The notes: generated by a model not told the origin, from the sequence alone. Shown: positions 1 to 12,692, counted from the first letter of the stretch. The stretch: 64,000 nucleotides of DNA from Dromiciops gliroides (GCF_019393635.1 NC_057861.1:546626711-546690710), one strand, 5' to 3'. A program made the numbers and translations.

Positions 1-984
1 GTAATGAGGTAAACAAAAGAAAATTGGTTCATCCTGGATGTGCAAATGGAATGAGCTGTCTAACTAATTGTCAAGCCTTGGGGATTAAGCAGAGCTACTA
101 CATTAAACAGATAGATAAACAGAACTGATATATAAACATTTGTGAGTCATTAATGGAAAACATAATTACCAGCTATTTTCAAAGGATTCAGGGAAAATAT
201 AAATCCTGTCTGCCACTTTTCTGTCTTACTACTTGTTTAGTCTGTACTTATTGCAATCTACATTTCCTGCTTATACCAAATTCACACTGAGCCAGGATTC
301 TCCATTTCTTTACATTTGTTCTTTCTTTCTGTATGATAATTAATTTTTAAAAAATTTTATACTATGTCTCACTAAACTATTAGCACTGTATTAGACATGA
401 TCTCAGTTAATTTTCATCATGAAGATTTAAAAAATAGTTTTGTTTAATTGCCAAAGTTATTTTAGAATAGTACTTCATTTTAGAATAAAATAATTGAAAA
501 AATGAGGTTGGCTAATAAAACTTTTAAATTAATCTTTTCTGTATAGAGGATATGCTACCACACTGAGCAGCCTGGTTTGATTTGAATGAATAAATGTTCC
601 TTAAACTTGATCTTGATAAAGAGTTGTCCTTTTAAGTAATGACTAACAACCTCAAGTCAGCACTATTGAAGGCTAAAATTTAGTATTTAGTTTTCATCTT
701 AAACTAAAACTTCTTGCTTTTAATTCAACCAGCAGCTTCTTTCTTCTCCCAAGACTATTGGGAAACAATTATTCTCATCTCACAGGAATTACCAGTCTGT
801 TAGCCTCCTATGGTAATCTTTATGTTTGTATTTATAAGTAATGTATTATCTATTTACCTCCACTAGTACATATTATCATAAAGAAATGTCAAGCTTCTTT
901 GTGTTCTATTACAGCCTACATTGCACACAGTCTCAAAGCAGACTTTTAGTAACTGATGATTTGCTGTTTAGAAAAGTGGAAACA

Positions 985-1132
985 GGGGCAGCTAGATGGC
1001 ACAGTGGATAAAAGCACTGACCCTGGAGTCAGAGGACCTGAGTTCAAATCTGGCCTCAGACCCTTGACACTAACTAGCTGTGTGACCCTGGGCATGTCAC
1101 TTAACTCTCATTGCCCTGCAACCAAAAAAAAA
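985..1132 (+). repeat. CORE-SINE, full length
   Basis: The copy runs from ggggcagctagatgg to an A-rich tail. TSD agaaaagtgg is visible at 970-979 and again right after the tail. Confidence 0.9.
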
Positions 1133-1879
1133 GAAAAGTGGGAATATAAAGATAAGATAGATTTTATCATTTTCGGGAGCATCATCTTAGATGAGTCGAT
1201 TTCTTCTCTACTTCCTTGCTTTTAATTACACTACTAGCAAAGTAACCATATTTCTAACATTTCAACTTTTCTTTCCCCAATTATATACTATAATTGCATA
1301 AGGATGGAAAGGTTGGTCTCTTTTGATGCCAACTAAGAAGTTAGAGCACTTTGCTATTCAGGCCCACCAGGATCATGAGCCCATTAGGTTATATGCTTCA
1401 TCTTCCATTTGGTTTCAAGACTGAACAGAGGAGAACCTCTCTTCTCTGGTATTTAATCATAATGTAGTAACCCCACTATGGTTCAAAAGAAAATTGTTTT
1501 ATTGTGAAATTTGCTTTGTCAAGGAATGTTACAGAAAGGACCTTTTTTATCTAGACATTTTCTTTGCTCAATATATTCCTAATTGAGAGTCTTGGGGCAG
1601 TTGGGTATTAGTAAGGGTTCTAAGTGCTGCATTTAAGAAAGATCTGGATTCAGATCCCAGTTGTGTTGCTATTTCAAAAAAAAAGTAGCATAGTGACTGA
1701 AGATAGAGACGACAGGTGCAATCTTCATCTCCTTGACCCTCAATTTTGTCTTCTGGAAAATGAGGTTCATAATACTTAACACAATACCTAGTTCACCAGG
1801 ACTCTTTTAAAGAAAGCACTGTGTAAATTTTAAAGTGCTATATAACTAAATTCTTATCACTTGCCTCTTGAGGTCTCTC

Positions 1880-2220
1880 GTTCTACTTTTGGACAGATCT
1901 AATTATTAGGGAATTTGTCTTTATGAAAGCCTAAATTACTATTATCCAGCTTCCAAGTTCTTCCCTATGGGGTCAAACAGAAAAGCCCTAATCCTTCCTC
2001 TAAATGACATGTTTTCAAATACTTTAAGACCCTATCACGTCTGCCTTTAAGTTTTCTTTCCTAGGCTAATCCTTGAAACAGGATTCCTACTGTAGGGTCA
2101 TGACATCAGGTCCCTTCACCTGGTTACCTCCTTAGAGATAACCTAGGAGCTTGTCAAAAGCATGTCAGTGCCTAAAATGTATTGCCAAGAAATGAACCCA
2201 GTACTAACCATCTCCTTAGT
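1880..2220. repeat. Old CR1/L3-like LINE fragment
   Basis: The stretch resembles mammalian L3/CR1 3' ends (tcttccctatgg..., actttaagaccctatcac..., ctaggctaatccttgaaac). It is diverged and the boundaries are approximate. Confidence 0.45.
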
Positions 2221-2414
2221 GTCCCATTCCCTCTGTCTCATGGGAACTGCTAGTTATTAATCTGATTCATATTTTAGAATGGATTAGGTTCCATGACAGA
2301 GGTGTCCCCTGAATTCCTTCCCTATCAAATACCTACTAGATGTGGTTTAGTGATTGGACCAGAAAATAACATTTGTGGCCATTTGACATTAATATTGTTA
2401 ATGTTTTTGTTAAG

Positions 2415-2590
2415 GCAGCTAAGAATGGAGCAACAGGTGTGGAGCTGGACATTGAATTTACGGCAGATGGTGTTCCTGTCCTGATGCATGATGAAACAGT
2501 AGATAGGACTACTGATGGAACTGGTCGTTTGAATGACTTGACATTTGCTGAAGTTAGGAAGCTTAATCCAGCAGCAAACCACAGATTGAA
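2415..2590 (+). CDS. GDE1: GDE1 exon 2
   Basis: The exon encodes AAKNGATGVELDIEF then VLMHDETVDRTTDGTGR and ends in NPAANHRLK. It carries the GDPD-domain Glu and Asp (ELD) and the active-site His (MHD). The 3' splice site is ambiguous: ttaag|GCAGCT (used here, phase 0) or a site four bases later, ggcag|CTAAG. The donor AA|gtaagtat is strong and leaves phase 2. Confidence 0.93.
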
Positions 2591-5500
2591 GTAAGTATAT
2601 TACAGTCCCTTTAGCTTTCTTTTTAATTGGTTTAGAGATTGGTGGGAAATAACCTAAGTGTCCTTTAAAGTCTGTCTGGTATATGTAACCCTGCTGCGTT
2701 CAGGCATATCAACAAAGATGGAAGTAGGACATGGCGGCACTCATTTGTAAGTATCTGCCACTGTCACTTAGATATATAATTGCATCGGTTCCTTTAAATT
2801 TTCTATATTTTTATTTCCCAACATTTTAATAATTTGCTATTAACTCCTATTTAAAAATAAATTATTTTTTTAAAAAACTCTTAAATTATCCATATTTTTG
2901 AGACTAAAAATTGAATCTAGGACATTTATATATACCAGATCAATACCATACATAGTAGGAATATTTTCTCAAACATAGTTTGCATATATGCTCTGAATTA
3001 TTTTTTTCCCCAAAGCATACTTTAACATTTAAATTTGTTGCTGGTGCTTAGTATATGTTGTGAGACCCTTAGATTCTTTTCTCTTTCACTTGCACTAAGC
3101 CAATGATTTTTTTTTTTAATTTGCAGAGATTGTTTTTCACCTCCTTTATAATTAACTTTGCATTTGTCCCAAAATAACATCATTATAGTCCTATCTCTCA
3201 CTTCTTCAAATGGTAAATATTATTTAAATATTTCTAAAAAGTTACCTATTCTTCTTGATTTACCTTAATTGGCAAATTTAATATGCATATTTCATCAATG
3301 ATTTAATCATTTCAAGTTAAAATCAATGACATTATTAACCAGGCCTAATGCCTTGAACCAAGTCTTTCTGTGTTGTTTCTCCTGAACATGGATTCCTAGC
3401 ATATGTAGAGCCCATTAACCCAGTTGTGGATATCCTTCTATACTTTAAGATCAGTGTGACCTTATTTTCCCAGAACAATCAGAATGAAGGCACAAAAAAG
3501 AATTTTAATAATAATAGAAAGTACAAACCTTACACTGGCTATTTGTGTTCAGTTCTGACCACTGCTGCTTATTGTAGTCCAATATATCATTACTTTGTTA
3601 TGAGTGTGAAAAGGGTTGGGAAACCCCTTAGAGGAAAGGTGTTTGGGGTTTTTTAATGTATTAGAAAAACTGAATTTTTTCCCTCTTAACGAAGGGAAGA
3701 TAAGATAGTGGTTGGCATCCATTTTCTTTATTAGTCCATCTCTGAAAGAAGTACTGTTGGCCTTTCTAATGTGTAGCCTCAGAGTTCTTTGAAGATAACA
3801 TATTATACTTCCTTTTTTTGTAGGTTTACTAAACATAGATTTACAAAGCTAGAGTTAGGTCACAAATTTTAACTTAGTTATACTGTGTCCAAGACACTAC
3901 ACCCTGTAGTTGTCATTCGGTTCACATTGCTTAAAATTCTCTTTAATTGGATTTGGTTGAGTCGAATAAGGGGTTGATGCCATTTCCTTGGACTGAAAGA
4001 TTAACTTGCAAGAGAGAGGGGAGGTCTATTCAACCGAACTTTTGTTTTTCCCTTCTTTTCCTGTGATCTACCTTATTTTCCTTCCATTTTATAGGAATAA
4101 TTTCCTTGGTGAAAAAATACCTACTCTGAAGGAAGCCATTGTGGAATGCCTAGATCATAACCTCACAATCTACTTTGATGTCAAGAGCCATGCAGCTATG
4201 GTACAGTTTTATGCCATGGACCTTCACTTTAAAAAAATCCTATTTAGATACCAATCATTTCCAACTTACTCATTTTAGATGTGATTTTGTCATAAATGTG
4301 GTTTTTTGTTTGTTTGGTTGGTTTTTTGGTTTGTGGTTTTTTTTTTTTTCGGGGCAGTAGGGGTTAAGTGACTTGCCCAGGGTCACACAGCTAGTAAGTG
4401 TCAAATGTCTGACGCCGGATTTGAACTCAGGTACTCCTGAATCCAGGGCCCGTGCTTTATCCACTGTGCCACCTAGCTGCCCCATAAATGTGTTTTTTAA
4501 TACAGGTATAACCTGCTTCAAGAAATCTCATCATAAAAACATATAAGTTGATAGGATAATAAATGTAGAAAATGCATTGTTTAAAAGTTCTTAATTGCCT
4601 CCCAAATGTTCTAACATATCAGGGGGAATACAAAAGAGAAAAAAGGTCAGGCTATTTTTTTCTAGCAAAAAACATAAAAAGGAATGCTGATCATATCTAC
4701 ATGTCTTAAAATAATTGTTTTATCCAGAGACCTAGTTAATTAATTAAACTGTTTAAAGCCTAAAATAAATTCCTTGAATAAATCACTTTAAAACTAAAAA
4801 CTAAGCTTCTGTGGCTATTTAATTTTGGCTGATAAATTTAGGATTTCAGAACCCAAAATATTTAAGATATTTTTACATTTTCCTTTCACATGGATCTTGT
4901 CCCATGGAAATATTGTTTGGGGATTTTTTGACATATCTCAGAGCATTCTTTTATTACGAATTCATTGTATATTCTTTAAATAGTTCTTTTTTAAAAGATT
5001 TGCTACATTCTTTCGATGTTTGCTTTTTTTTTTTCTTTTTTTTTTGGTTTTGTTTTTGCGGGGTAATGAGGGTTAAGTGACTTGCCCAGGGTCACACAGC
5101 TAGTACGTGTCAAGTGTCTGAGGCCAGATTTGAACTCAGGTCCTCCTGAATCCAGGGCCAGTGCTTTATCCACTGTACCACCTAGCTGTCCCTTTGAGTA
5201 GGTGGCTTTTGATGATTGGGTTTTGTTTTGTTTTTTGTTTTGATTTGCTACATTCTTAAATTTTGTTTTATATCCTAGAATCAAAATTTTTTTCCCCAGA
5301 AAACACGGGCACATTTTTATAATGAAAATCATTGGGAAAACATGACTCAGTTTATAGACAATTTTGCAAGAATGTATTTTGTAAAATAAGGTACATCCAT
5401 ACTTAAAGTAGGATAAAGGGGTGGTGGTTTTGCACTCTCGCTCCCTCCCCTCCCCATTTGAACAGAACAGGCAGGTATTTGTTCTATCTAAACAATGTTT

Positions 5501-8500
5501 CATTTGCCTAGTTATAAATTCCTGATTGTTATATAACATAGTATGTTCGGTCACTAGACAGACCCAGAGGAAAGCCCCAGTTCTATTTCCTTGTACTGGA
5601 GAATAGACCCTGTTTGCTTCTGTGAAGTGAACATGAATGGAAATAGGATTCTTGATGAGTTCCTGATGAGTGGTGGGAGTAGAAAGGTTTGGCTACCTAT
5701 TCAGGATCCCCTTGGTTCTCTTCTTCCTTCATCCTCCAGTATTCAGGGCTATAATGGAATTCCTCTATTTCCAGTAATAACTACTAGAATAGTAACATTC
5801 AAAGTTAACTATTGATGATTTCATTTTTTAAAAAAGTTTTCAGAGTGGTAAAAAAATAAAATAAAAAAGTATATATGTACCAAGCCTGATTTATGTGGTA
5901 CCAGGGAGTACCAGGTCTTATTTAAATGTCTTGAGGTGCAGCTAGATGGCACAGTGGATAGAACGCCAGCCCTGGATTCAGGAGGACCTGAGTTCAAATC
6001 CGGCCTCAGACACTTAACACTTACTAGCTGTGTGACTCTGGGCAAGTCACTTAACCCCAATTGCCTCACCAAAAAAAAAAGTCTTGGACATACATAAAAA
6101 TTGAGCTATCAAAGAAAAATAAAATAGCATACAGAATTTAAATTTATACTATCAAGGGATTTTTAAAAAATCTTATCTATATAAAAGCAGTTCATTCACT
6201 GATCAAAGGACTTGGATCATCTCTAAATCATTTCTATGAAACTCATTGCTCAAATTTGAATGTTCCATGACTGACATTCTAGACATATCCACTATTTCAA
6301 ATAAAATAATGAAACCATATGGTGCCTATATGGAAAGCTAGAGAAGGACTACCCCTGCCCCAATTCATGTCTAGTTCATTTGGTGCTGGAGATAGAAAGA
6401 ATCATTTCTTACAAGACATTAGAACCAGATGGGAGCTTACTTAGAGATAATTGAGTCTCCTCGTTTTGTAGCTAAAGAGAAGAGGCCCAGAGAGATGAGG
6501 TGAACTCACAGAGCAGAACTGAGAGCCTGTTCTTCTGCCCCTGCCCAGGGTTCTTTCTACCGTGCCCTCTGGGGCTCCAGCCTGAGGAGAGTCCCTGTCC
6601 TCTGAGTTCCCCATCTTCCTAGCTGGTGACTGTTCTAGAATTGTGGAGGTTTGTGTGTGTAACAAATATTTTAGCTTAAAGGAACTTTCCTAAAGGCTAA
6701 ACCAGGATATGGGGGAAGGAATTTCCAACCTTTCCTTCTAGGAGCATCCCACCTGTACAATGAAGAGGTGAGACTACCAACAGAGAAGTAGAAAACAAAG
6801 TAGCAATGCCACAGCCTTCTACCTATGTGATGTGAGTTTAAACATTTGAGATTTTACTGTATTTCTTTCAGCATCTCACCTCTGGTGCCCTCCCTCCCAC
6901 CCTATGTGATAATCTCTCTGAATTATTGGGCAGTGCTATAGACAGTACATGATAATAAATTCTTGTTGACGGACATATTTCAAATGGCTTTGCGCATGTG
7001 ACTCTCATTTTCTTCTCTGTAGGCTGCCGATGCTCTAAAACATATGTATATGGAGTTTCCTAAGTTATACAATGTCAGTATTGTCTGCTCTTTCATGCCA
7101 GAAGTTATCTATAAGGTGAGATGCATTTTTTTTTAAGTACCTATGATCTGTGATGATAATACTGATATATCAGTACCGAATTGAGATGAAGTAGTTACAT
7201 TTGACAATCTCTCAGATAGATCGATAGATAGATCAATCTGGATATATCTAGATATAGATATAGCCTATCACCAATCTCTCTGCCTCTTTTGTGATAAATA
7301 ACACAATTTTTTCAAAATTAGTTTAGAGGCTTAACCTTTGATGGTAGATTGGGGCATCACTAACCACAACCTATGTGGGGATTAACTTTCACGTTTTTAG
7401 TACTGAACTGTACCCAAATAAGTCTATGATCGATAAGGATTCATTAAGTTCTTGCCATGGGCCAGTCACTGTGCTAGGTGATGAGGCTGCAATTACAGCA
7501 ACTTAAATAATCCTGAAGAACCTGGCATTCTATAGGTCAACTAGCACGTACACGTGTAAGTTTACACAGAATAAATATAAAGATCATAAATGCAAATGAA
7601 AGGCTTCATGTTGCAAAGTAATGCTTGAGCTAGAAGAAGAGGGATTCTGTGAGGTAGAGATAAGGAGTAAGTATGTTCTAGGCATAGGGCAAAACCAGTA
7701 CAAAGGCTTGGAGATAGGAGATGGAGAGTCATGTGTGAGTAACAGAAGGCTGGCTTGGCTGGATCAAGGTGCAGGAGGAGAGTAATGTCCATTGAGGTTA
7801 TAAATATAGGTTGAGGCCAGGCTTTGAAGGGTTTTTAAATGTAAAATAGGAGTTGACGTTTGACCACAGGAGCAATAGAAAACCACTAGAATTTGTTAGG
7901 TATAGGTTTGAAAGGGTCAGAGCTATGCTTAAGGAAAATCATTTTAGCAGTAGTCTGCAGGAAAAACTGGAATGAGGAGAGACTTAAGTCATAGAAACTA
8001 ATTAGGAGGTCATTTCAGTAATCTAGTTGAGAGGTGGTGAGGGCCTGAATTTAAAGAGTGACTGTAAGACCAAAGGAATTAAATTTGAGAAATGTCATGG
8101 AGGTAGAAGTCACCTGGAATGGATATATGTGGCAGAGGTAGAGAGTGAAAAACCAAGAATAGCACTGATATTGTGAACTTGGGAGACTGAAAGAGTGGTG
8201 ATACTTTTGATAAAAATAGGTAATTTTTTTTAAAAGGGTGGGTTTGGGGAGAAGGAAACTTGAATTCTACCTTGGATGTGTTGAATTTGAAATGTTGACA
8301 GGACAACCAATTTGAAATGTGCAACAGGTGAAATGAGACTAAAGCTTAGGAGACTGGAGCTGAATATATTGATCTGAGAGTCTTCTGCAGAGAGATGATA
8401 AATCCATGGTTGAGCTGATGAAGTCACCAAGAAAGGATGTAGAAAAAGAAGAGGACTCAGGACAGAGTCTTGGGGAAATGTGGGGAACCCACAGTTGGGG

Positions 8501-9644
8501 AATGACGTGAAAGATAAGCCAGCAAAGTAGATGTAGAAAGAAGGGTCATCCAGATTGGGGAGAACCAGAAAAGAGTAATGTTGTGAAATCTACTAGAAGA
8601 TGATGGTCAGCAATGTCAGAAACAGTAGGTGAAGGGGAGGGAGGGAGAAATAAGCATTAAGTGCTGCCCACTGTGTGTGCCTGACACTGCTAAGATTTTG
8701 CAGATTATCTCATTTGATCATAAATTGAGAAAGGATGAACATTTTTAAAAGACCAGTAGATTTGGCAGTTAAGAGATTGCTAGTAATTTTGGAAAGAGAA
8801 GTTTCCGTTGCCTTATGAGGTTGGAAGTCGGCCTGCAAGGATTTGAGGAGAATGGTGAAGATAAGAGATGGTAGGTTCTAGGACAGATAGAGAGATTAGC
8901 CTTAGGAGATACGGAATCAGTTAGGGAGTCTGGCCAGAATCTACCTTCATATACATTAACATTTGAATCTTCAGTATTATTAAAATACTGAAACTGCCTT
9001 ATAATCATTAATGGTAATCAATTTTTTCTAGTTTTTGAAAAAGGTTTCTTTGTGAGCATCATTTCATATAATGTGCTGAAAAATTCTTGGTTTTTTTTGT
9101 TTGTTTGTTTGTTTTTTGGCGGGTCAATGAGGGTTAAGTGATTTGCCCAGGGTCACACAGCTAGTGTCAAGGGTCTGAGGTCACATTTGAACTCAGGTCC
9201 TCCTGAATCCAGGACCAGTGCTTTATCCACTGCACCACCTAGCTGCCCCCTATGCTGAAAAATAGACTCTCAAAGAACTCAAGTACCAGACAGAAGGGAT
9301 TTCCAAGATCATCTGTCCCACCAGGAGTATCAAACACATAACAGGCTCACATGTGACCCACAGTACTCCTGAGTACAACCCAAACCAGATTAAAATGTAT
9401 TGGGGAAATATTTAACAAGATAAATAAAAATACAATTGAAGGGGCAACTTGACACTTACTAGCTGTGTGACTGTGGGCAAGTCACTTAACCCCCATTGCC
9501 TAAAAAATTAAAAAAATAATACAATTGAACATAGATAATATTCATCTTAAAGCCAATTCAAGATGAGTCCACAGGGATCCTTATGTACACTTAATGGTAC
9601 CCATTTCTGTTTGAATTTGATACCTCTGGTTTATCTCTCTCATT

Positions 9645-9697
<53 letters not shown>

Positions 9698-11202
9698 CAT
9701 TTTACATTGAGGAAACTGAGCTCCAGAGAAGTGATAAGGGCTTTCACAAGGTTACAACACAATAAGAATTTATAATTTATTATGACAACAGAAAAGGAGT
9801 GGGAAGGGAGAGCAGGAAGAGGAATGGGTTAGGACATCAACTTGGAAAGCAGCCTTCTACTGTAGGGGCCTATTGAATCTTGGGGTTGTTTTAAGCAAAA
9901 AGTGTTATTATATCCTTCATGTTGCAATGTCTTTTGTGTTGAGTATATTCACCAAATCTAAAGGCATAATTTAAAACTTTTCCCTTTGTGACTTAACTCG
10001 TTATTCTGCAAAATTCTCTTTCAGATGAGGCAGGCAGACCGTAATGTTGTGACAGCTTTAACCCATAGACCTTGGAGCCTTAGCTATTTTGGAGATGGGA
10101 AACGACGCTTTGATTCTCTTTGGAAGCATTTTTTATATATGCTGCTGGATATTCTCCTAGATTGGAGTTTGCATAATATCTTGTGGTACCTTTGTGGAAT
10201 TTCAGCTTTCCTTATGCAGAAAGATTTTGTGTCTACGTAAGTTGAAAATCTTTATTATTTCCCATCACCCTGCTCTAGTGCTTTTTTTTTCTTTTTACGG
10301 GGCAATGGGGATTAAGTGACTTGCCCAGGGTCACACAGCTAGCAAGTGTGTCAAGTGTCTGAGGCCGGATTTGAACTCAGGTCCTCCTGAATCCAAGGAC
10401 AGTGCTTTATCCACTGCACCACCTAGCTGCCCCCTGCTCTGGTGCTTTTAAGGAATAAGAAAGATTTCTTTCAGTGGAAGTTTCATCAACATGGTAATGT
10501 ACTAGCTCTTATTAAAAACTGGGGGAAAGTGAAGAGATTGTGGTTGTGATGTGGATTGTACCCTCCCTTCCCCTGTTATCCTTCCTTCCGTTATTTAATC
10601 ACAACCTTCCCCCAGGGAATGTTTAGTTCTTGAATCCCTCAACCTCTAAACTACCCTTTAACAGTTATTAAATCATATATTTCTATTGATTACATGTTTA
10701 TCAGTCTTATTGCCCTTTTGGGGGGGGTGGGAGGTGGGGCAGTGGGGGTTAAATGACTTGCCCAGGGTCACACAGCTAGTAGGTGTCAAGTGTCTGAGGT
10801 CAAATTTGAACTTGGGTCCTCCTGAATCCAGGGCCGGTGCTTTATCCACTATGCCACCTAGCTGCCCCCAGTCTTATTGCTCTTAATAAATTATAAACCC
10901 TTTGAGGGTATAGTCTTGTATCTTTATTCTGTATTCCTAAGCATTTCTCTATACACTGCTTATTGTAGGTAAATTCCTAGTAACTGTTAACAAAGGATGG
11001 TTGGTCAACATCCTTATAAGTTGTCTGTCTGTCTCTCCCCTCCCTTTCTCCCAGGGCCTATTTGAAGAGGTGGTCAGCTAAAGGCATTCATGTTGTTGCT
11101 TGGACTGTGAATACCTATGAAGAGAAAAAATTCTACGAAGGCCATCTTCACTCCAGCTATATGACTGACAGCATGTTAGAAGACTGTAGCCCTCATTTCT
11201 AG
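2415..11202 (+). CDS. GDE1: GDE1 coding exons 2-6 (5' part outside window), joined as 2415-2590, 4095-4200, 7023-7115, 10025-10236, 11055-11202
   Basis: GDE1 (also MIR16) is a membrane glycerophosphodiester phosphodiesterase. It hydrolyses glycerophosphoinositol and glycerophospho-N-acylethanolamines, releasing glycerol 3-phosphate. Five exons join in frame for 735 bases, 244 codons plus stop. The human protein is about 331 residues, so exon 1, with the N-terminal membrane anchor and HRG catalytic motif, must lie left of the window. Visible motifs are VELD and LMHD in exon 2, which supply the conserved acidic metal ligands and catalytic histidine of the GDPD fold; DNLTIYFDVKS-type strand residues in exon 3; a hydrophobic stretch in exon 5; and the C-terminal DCSPHF. 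Phases agree at every junction (0, 2, 0, 0, 2). No internal stop or frameshift is seen, so the gene looks intact. It converges with TMC5 on the other strand. Confidence 0.95.
2591..4094 (+). other. GDE1 intron 2
   Basis: This AT-rich intron holds no repeat or element that could be recognised by eye. Confidence 0.6.
4095..4200 (+). CDS. GDE1: GDE1 exon 3
   Basis: The acceptor is ttttatag|GAATAA. The frame gives NNFLGEKIPTLKEAIVECL then DHNLTIYFDVKSHAAM. It matches the human segment with the same length and a few substitutions. The donor is ATG|gtacag, which lacks the usual A/G-rich +3 to +6 context (gtacag rather than gtaagt) but gives the phase 0 that exon 4 needs. Confidence 0.9.
4337..4483 (-). 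repeat. CORE-SINE
   Basis: The poly(T) end is on the left and ctagctgcccc on the right. The flanking duplication is (c)ataaatgtg, before 4337 and at 4484. Confidence 0.9.
5025..5192 (-). repeat. CORE-SINE
   Basis: An antisense copy with a T-rich tail, gggttaagtgacttgcccag core and acctagctgtccc end. It lies in GDE1 intron 3. Confidence 0.88.
5935..6080 (+). repeat. CORE-SINE
   Basis: A full-length sense copy, gtgcagctagatggc to the poly(A) tail, flanked by gtcttg repeats. Confidence 0.88.
7023..7115 (+). CDS. GDE1: GDE1 exon 4
   Basis: This 93-base, phase 0-0 exon encodes AADALKHMYMEFPKLYNVS and then IVCSFMPEVIYK. It corresponds to the central part of the GDPD barrel. The acceptor is tctctgtag|GCTGCC and the donor is AAG|gtgaga. 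It is too short for a simple ORF search and was found by frame continuity between exons 3 and 5. Confidence 0.93.
7430..8700. repeat. Old dispersed mammalian repeat, family not assigned
   Basis: A diverged purine-rich region in GDE1 intron 4 containing phrases such as aattaggaggtcatttcag. It looks like an ancient interspersed element rather than a gene. No ORF of note. Confidence 0.35.
9093..9250 (-). repeat. CORE-SINE
   Basis: An antisense copy with TSD atgctgaaaaat on both sides (9072-9083 and 9252-9263). Confidence 0.9.
9441..9516 (+). repeat. Internally deleted CORE-SINE
   Basis: It starts ggggca, then jumps directly to acttgacacttactagctg and the A-rich 3' end. About 65 bases of the 5' half are absent. 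The TSD-like sequence atacaattgaa flanks both ends, so the deleted form itself may have inserted. Confidence 0.75.
9649..9696 (+). repeat. (CA)n microsatellite
   Basis: About 24 uninterrupted CA units. Confidence 0.97.
10025..10236 (+). CDS. GDE1: GDE1 exon 5
   Basis: The acceptor is ttctctttcag|ATGAGG. The exon encodes MRQADRNVVTALTHRPWSLS, continues through a hydrophobic stretch (LLDILLDWSLHNILWYLCG) and ends in QKDFVS. The hydrophobic stretch is the likely second membrane-associated segment. The exon is 212 bases and leaves phase 2 at donor AC|gtaagt. The first ATG is internal and is not a start codon. Confidence 0.95.
10280..10433 (-). repeat. CORE-SINE
   Basis: An antisense copy in GDE1 intron 5. 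TSD cctgctct(a/g)gtgctttt lies on both sides. Confidence 0.92.
10719..10869 (-). repeat. CORE-SINE
   Basis: An antisense copy whose flanks repeat cagtcttattgc on both sides. It is the second SINE in intron 5. Confidence 0.9.
11055..11202 (+). CDS. GDE1: GDE1 terminal coding exon 6 with stop codon
   Basis: The acceptor is tctcccag|GGCCTA. The exon encodes AYLKRWSAKGIHVVAWTVNT, then a divergent stretch, and ends YMTDSMLEDCSPHF followed by TAG at 11200-11202. The human C-terminus ends in DCEPHF, so the reading is secure. Confidence 0.95.
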
Positions 11203-11730
11203 ACCACCACCCTTTTGCAGGGACTCTGGTTTCAGAAAACTCTGCTCTCCTTATTCAGGGAAATCTAAAGACCTGGATGGAGCCGTGAGTTCTCAAGGGT
11301 CAGATTGTTCACAGGACTAGCCAGAAATTGCATTTTAACTTGAATCAGAGCAGAATGGTGTGGTTGGCACCTAATTCCATAGCCTGCTTGAGTTCGTCAT
11401 GGCTGATCTTGGGGAATCAGGTCTGTGAGGAGATTTGCCACTGCTTGCCCCTCATCCAACTGAGTTATATACAGAGACTCAGTAGTGATAAGCACAGATT
11501 CATGTAATTTGTATGTATTTTAAAAAAAAATTACTGCAAATGTATGCAAAATGCATGTTGACTCAGACTGGACTCTTGTTACTTTTCACACTCGACGTAT
11601 TCTTCCACTATTTGTACTTGGCCATGTTGAATGGTATATTATGGAAGTCAGATTTGGGAACCATACTAATACAATTGTTAAAATGTATATTAAACATACA
11701 ATACCCTAAGTAATAAATGATTTGAGAAAA
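11203..11730 (+). other. GDE1: GDE1 3' UTR
   Basis: This is repeat-free sequence of about 530 bases after the stop codon. It ends shortly after an AATAAA signal. The cleavage point is not directly visible, and later signals could also be used. Confidence 0.7.
11712..11717 (+). terminator. GDE1: Poly(A) signal AATAAA of GDE1
   Basis: This is a canonical AATAAA about 510 bases after the GDE1 stop codon. A looser T/G-containing stretch follows after about 20 bases. Confidence 0.7.
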
Positions 11731-12534
11731 ACACTGGATGTAATGGAGTGAACAGAGTTGACTTTTTCATGTTAATACAAAGCCCCATCCAGGGTATAAA
11801 TTTGGACATTCATAACAATTTAAACACAAATCAAAAGAAGGTACTGAAACTTGCTGGTGAGATTATTTTAAAGCATGTCAGATAGATAAATAGATCGATC
11901 TGTTGATCTAACCATACCCCCTGGTGACTACAGCAAACAGCAGTCTTTTTAGACCCTCATGAATTCCTACTATATAGCTTCCATTGCTACTTAAAGTGAA
12001 TTAAATTGTGTAATACTTCTGTAATAGTTGAGACTTAACATCTTGGGAATTCTTCATAATGGCCTCTCAGCCTTCCCACTGAATCTTCCTAGCAAAAAAA
12101 TGAACTATGGTGAAAACCATTCTTTTCCAAAGCTTTATTCCAGTCCAAAGAATATAATAAGATAGCTAAGAACAATCTCCTTAAGCTAGTCCTAGTTTGG
12201 CCTATTACATTGTTCCGAAGTCATTCCAGATTTTCTCCTTGACTTCATTCTGTGTATCTGCTAGCCTCACCTCTCGACACCATCTCTACCACTTAAGTTG
12301 GGAACACTTTTGAGGATCAGAAGACCACTTCAGTATATCAGGGATTTCATCTGTGAGGTACCCTCTTCAGTGATGCAGATCACAACTTTGTACACCTTTA
12401 TTAGATGGTTTTCATAAGTGTATTCAAAAATATTCATGAAGTGACTAAGCCTGTCATTATTTGCTTAGGTAAACTGGTCCCTGGACATTAGATAACACTA
12501 CCTTTTTTTTTTTTTCCTTTAAAAAAAAGATACT
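11731..12534. other. Intergenic, no recognised feature
   Basis: Past the GDE1 poly(A) site. Unique-looking AT-rich sequence; no exon or repeat was identified. The missing TMC5 terminal exon could be here or further right. Confidence 0.5.
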
Positions 12535-12692
12535 GGGGGCAGCTAGGTGGCGCAGTGGATAGAGCACTGAACCTGGATTCAGGAGTACCTGAGTTCAAAT
12601 TCGGCCTCAGACACTTGACACTTACTAGCTGTGTGACCCTGGGCAAGTCACTTAACCCCAATTGCCTCACCAAAAAACAAAACAAAAAAAAA
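12535..12692 (+). repeat. CORE-SINE, left arm of inverted pair
   Basis: A sense copy with TSD aaaagatactgg on both sides. It pairs tail-to-tail with the antisense copy at 12764-12902. Confidence 0.92.

Larger units (their letters stand above)
1..2414 (+). other. GDE1 intron 1 (partial)
   Basis: This is AT-rich intron with one SINE (985-1132) and an old LINE-like stretch (about 1880-2220). Nothing else is recognised. Confidence 0.7.
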
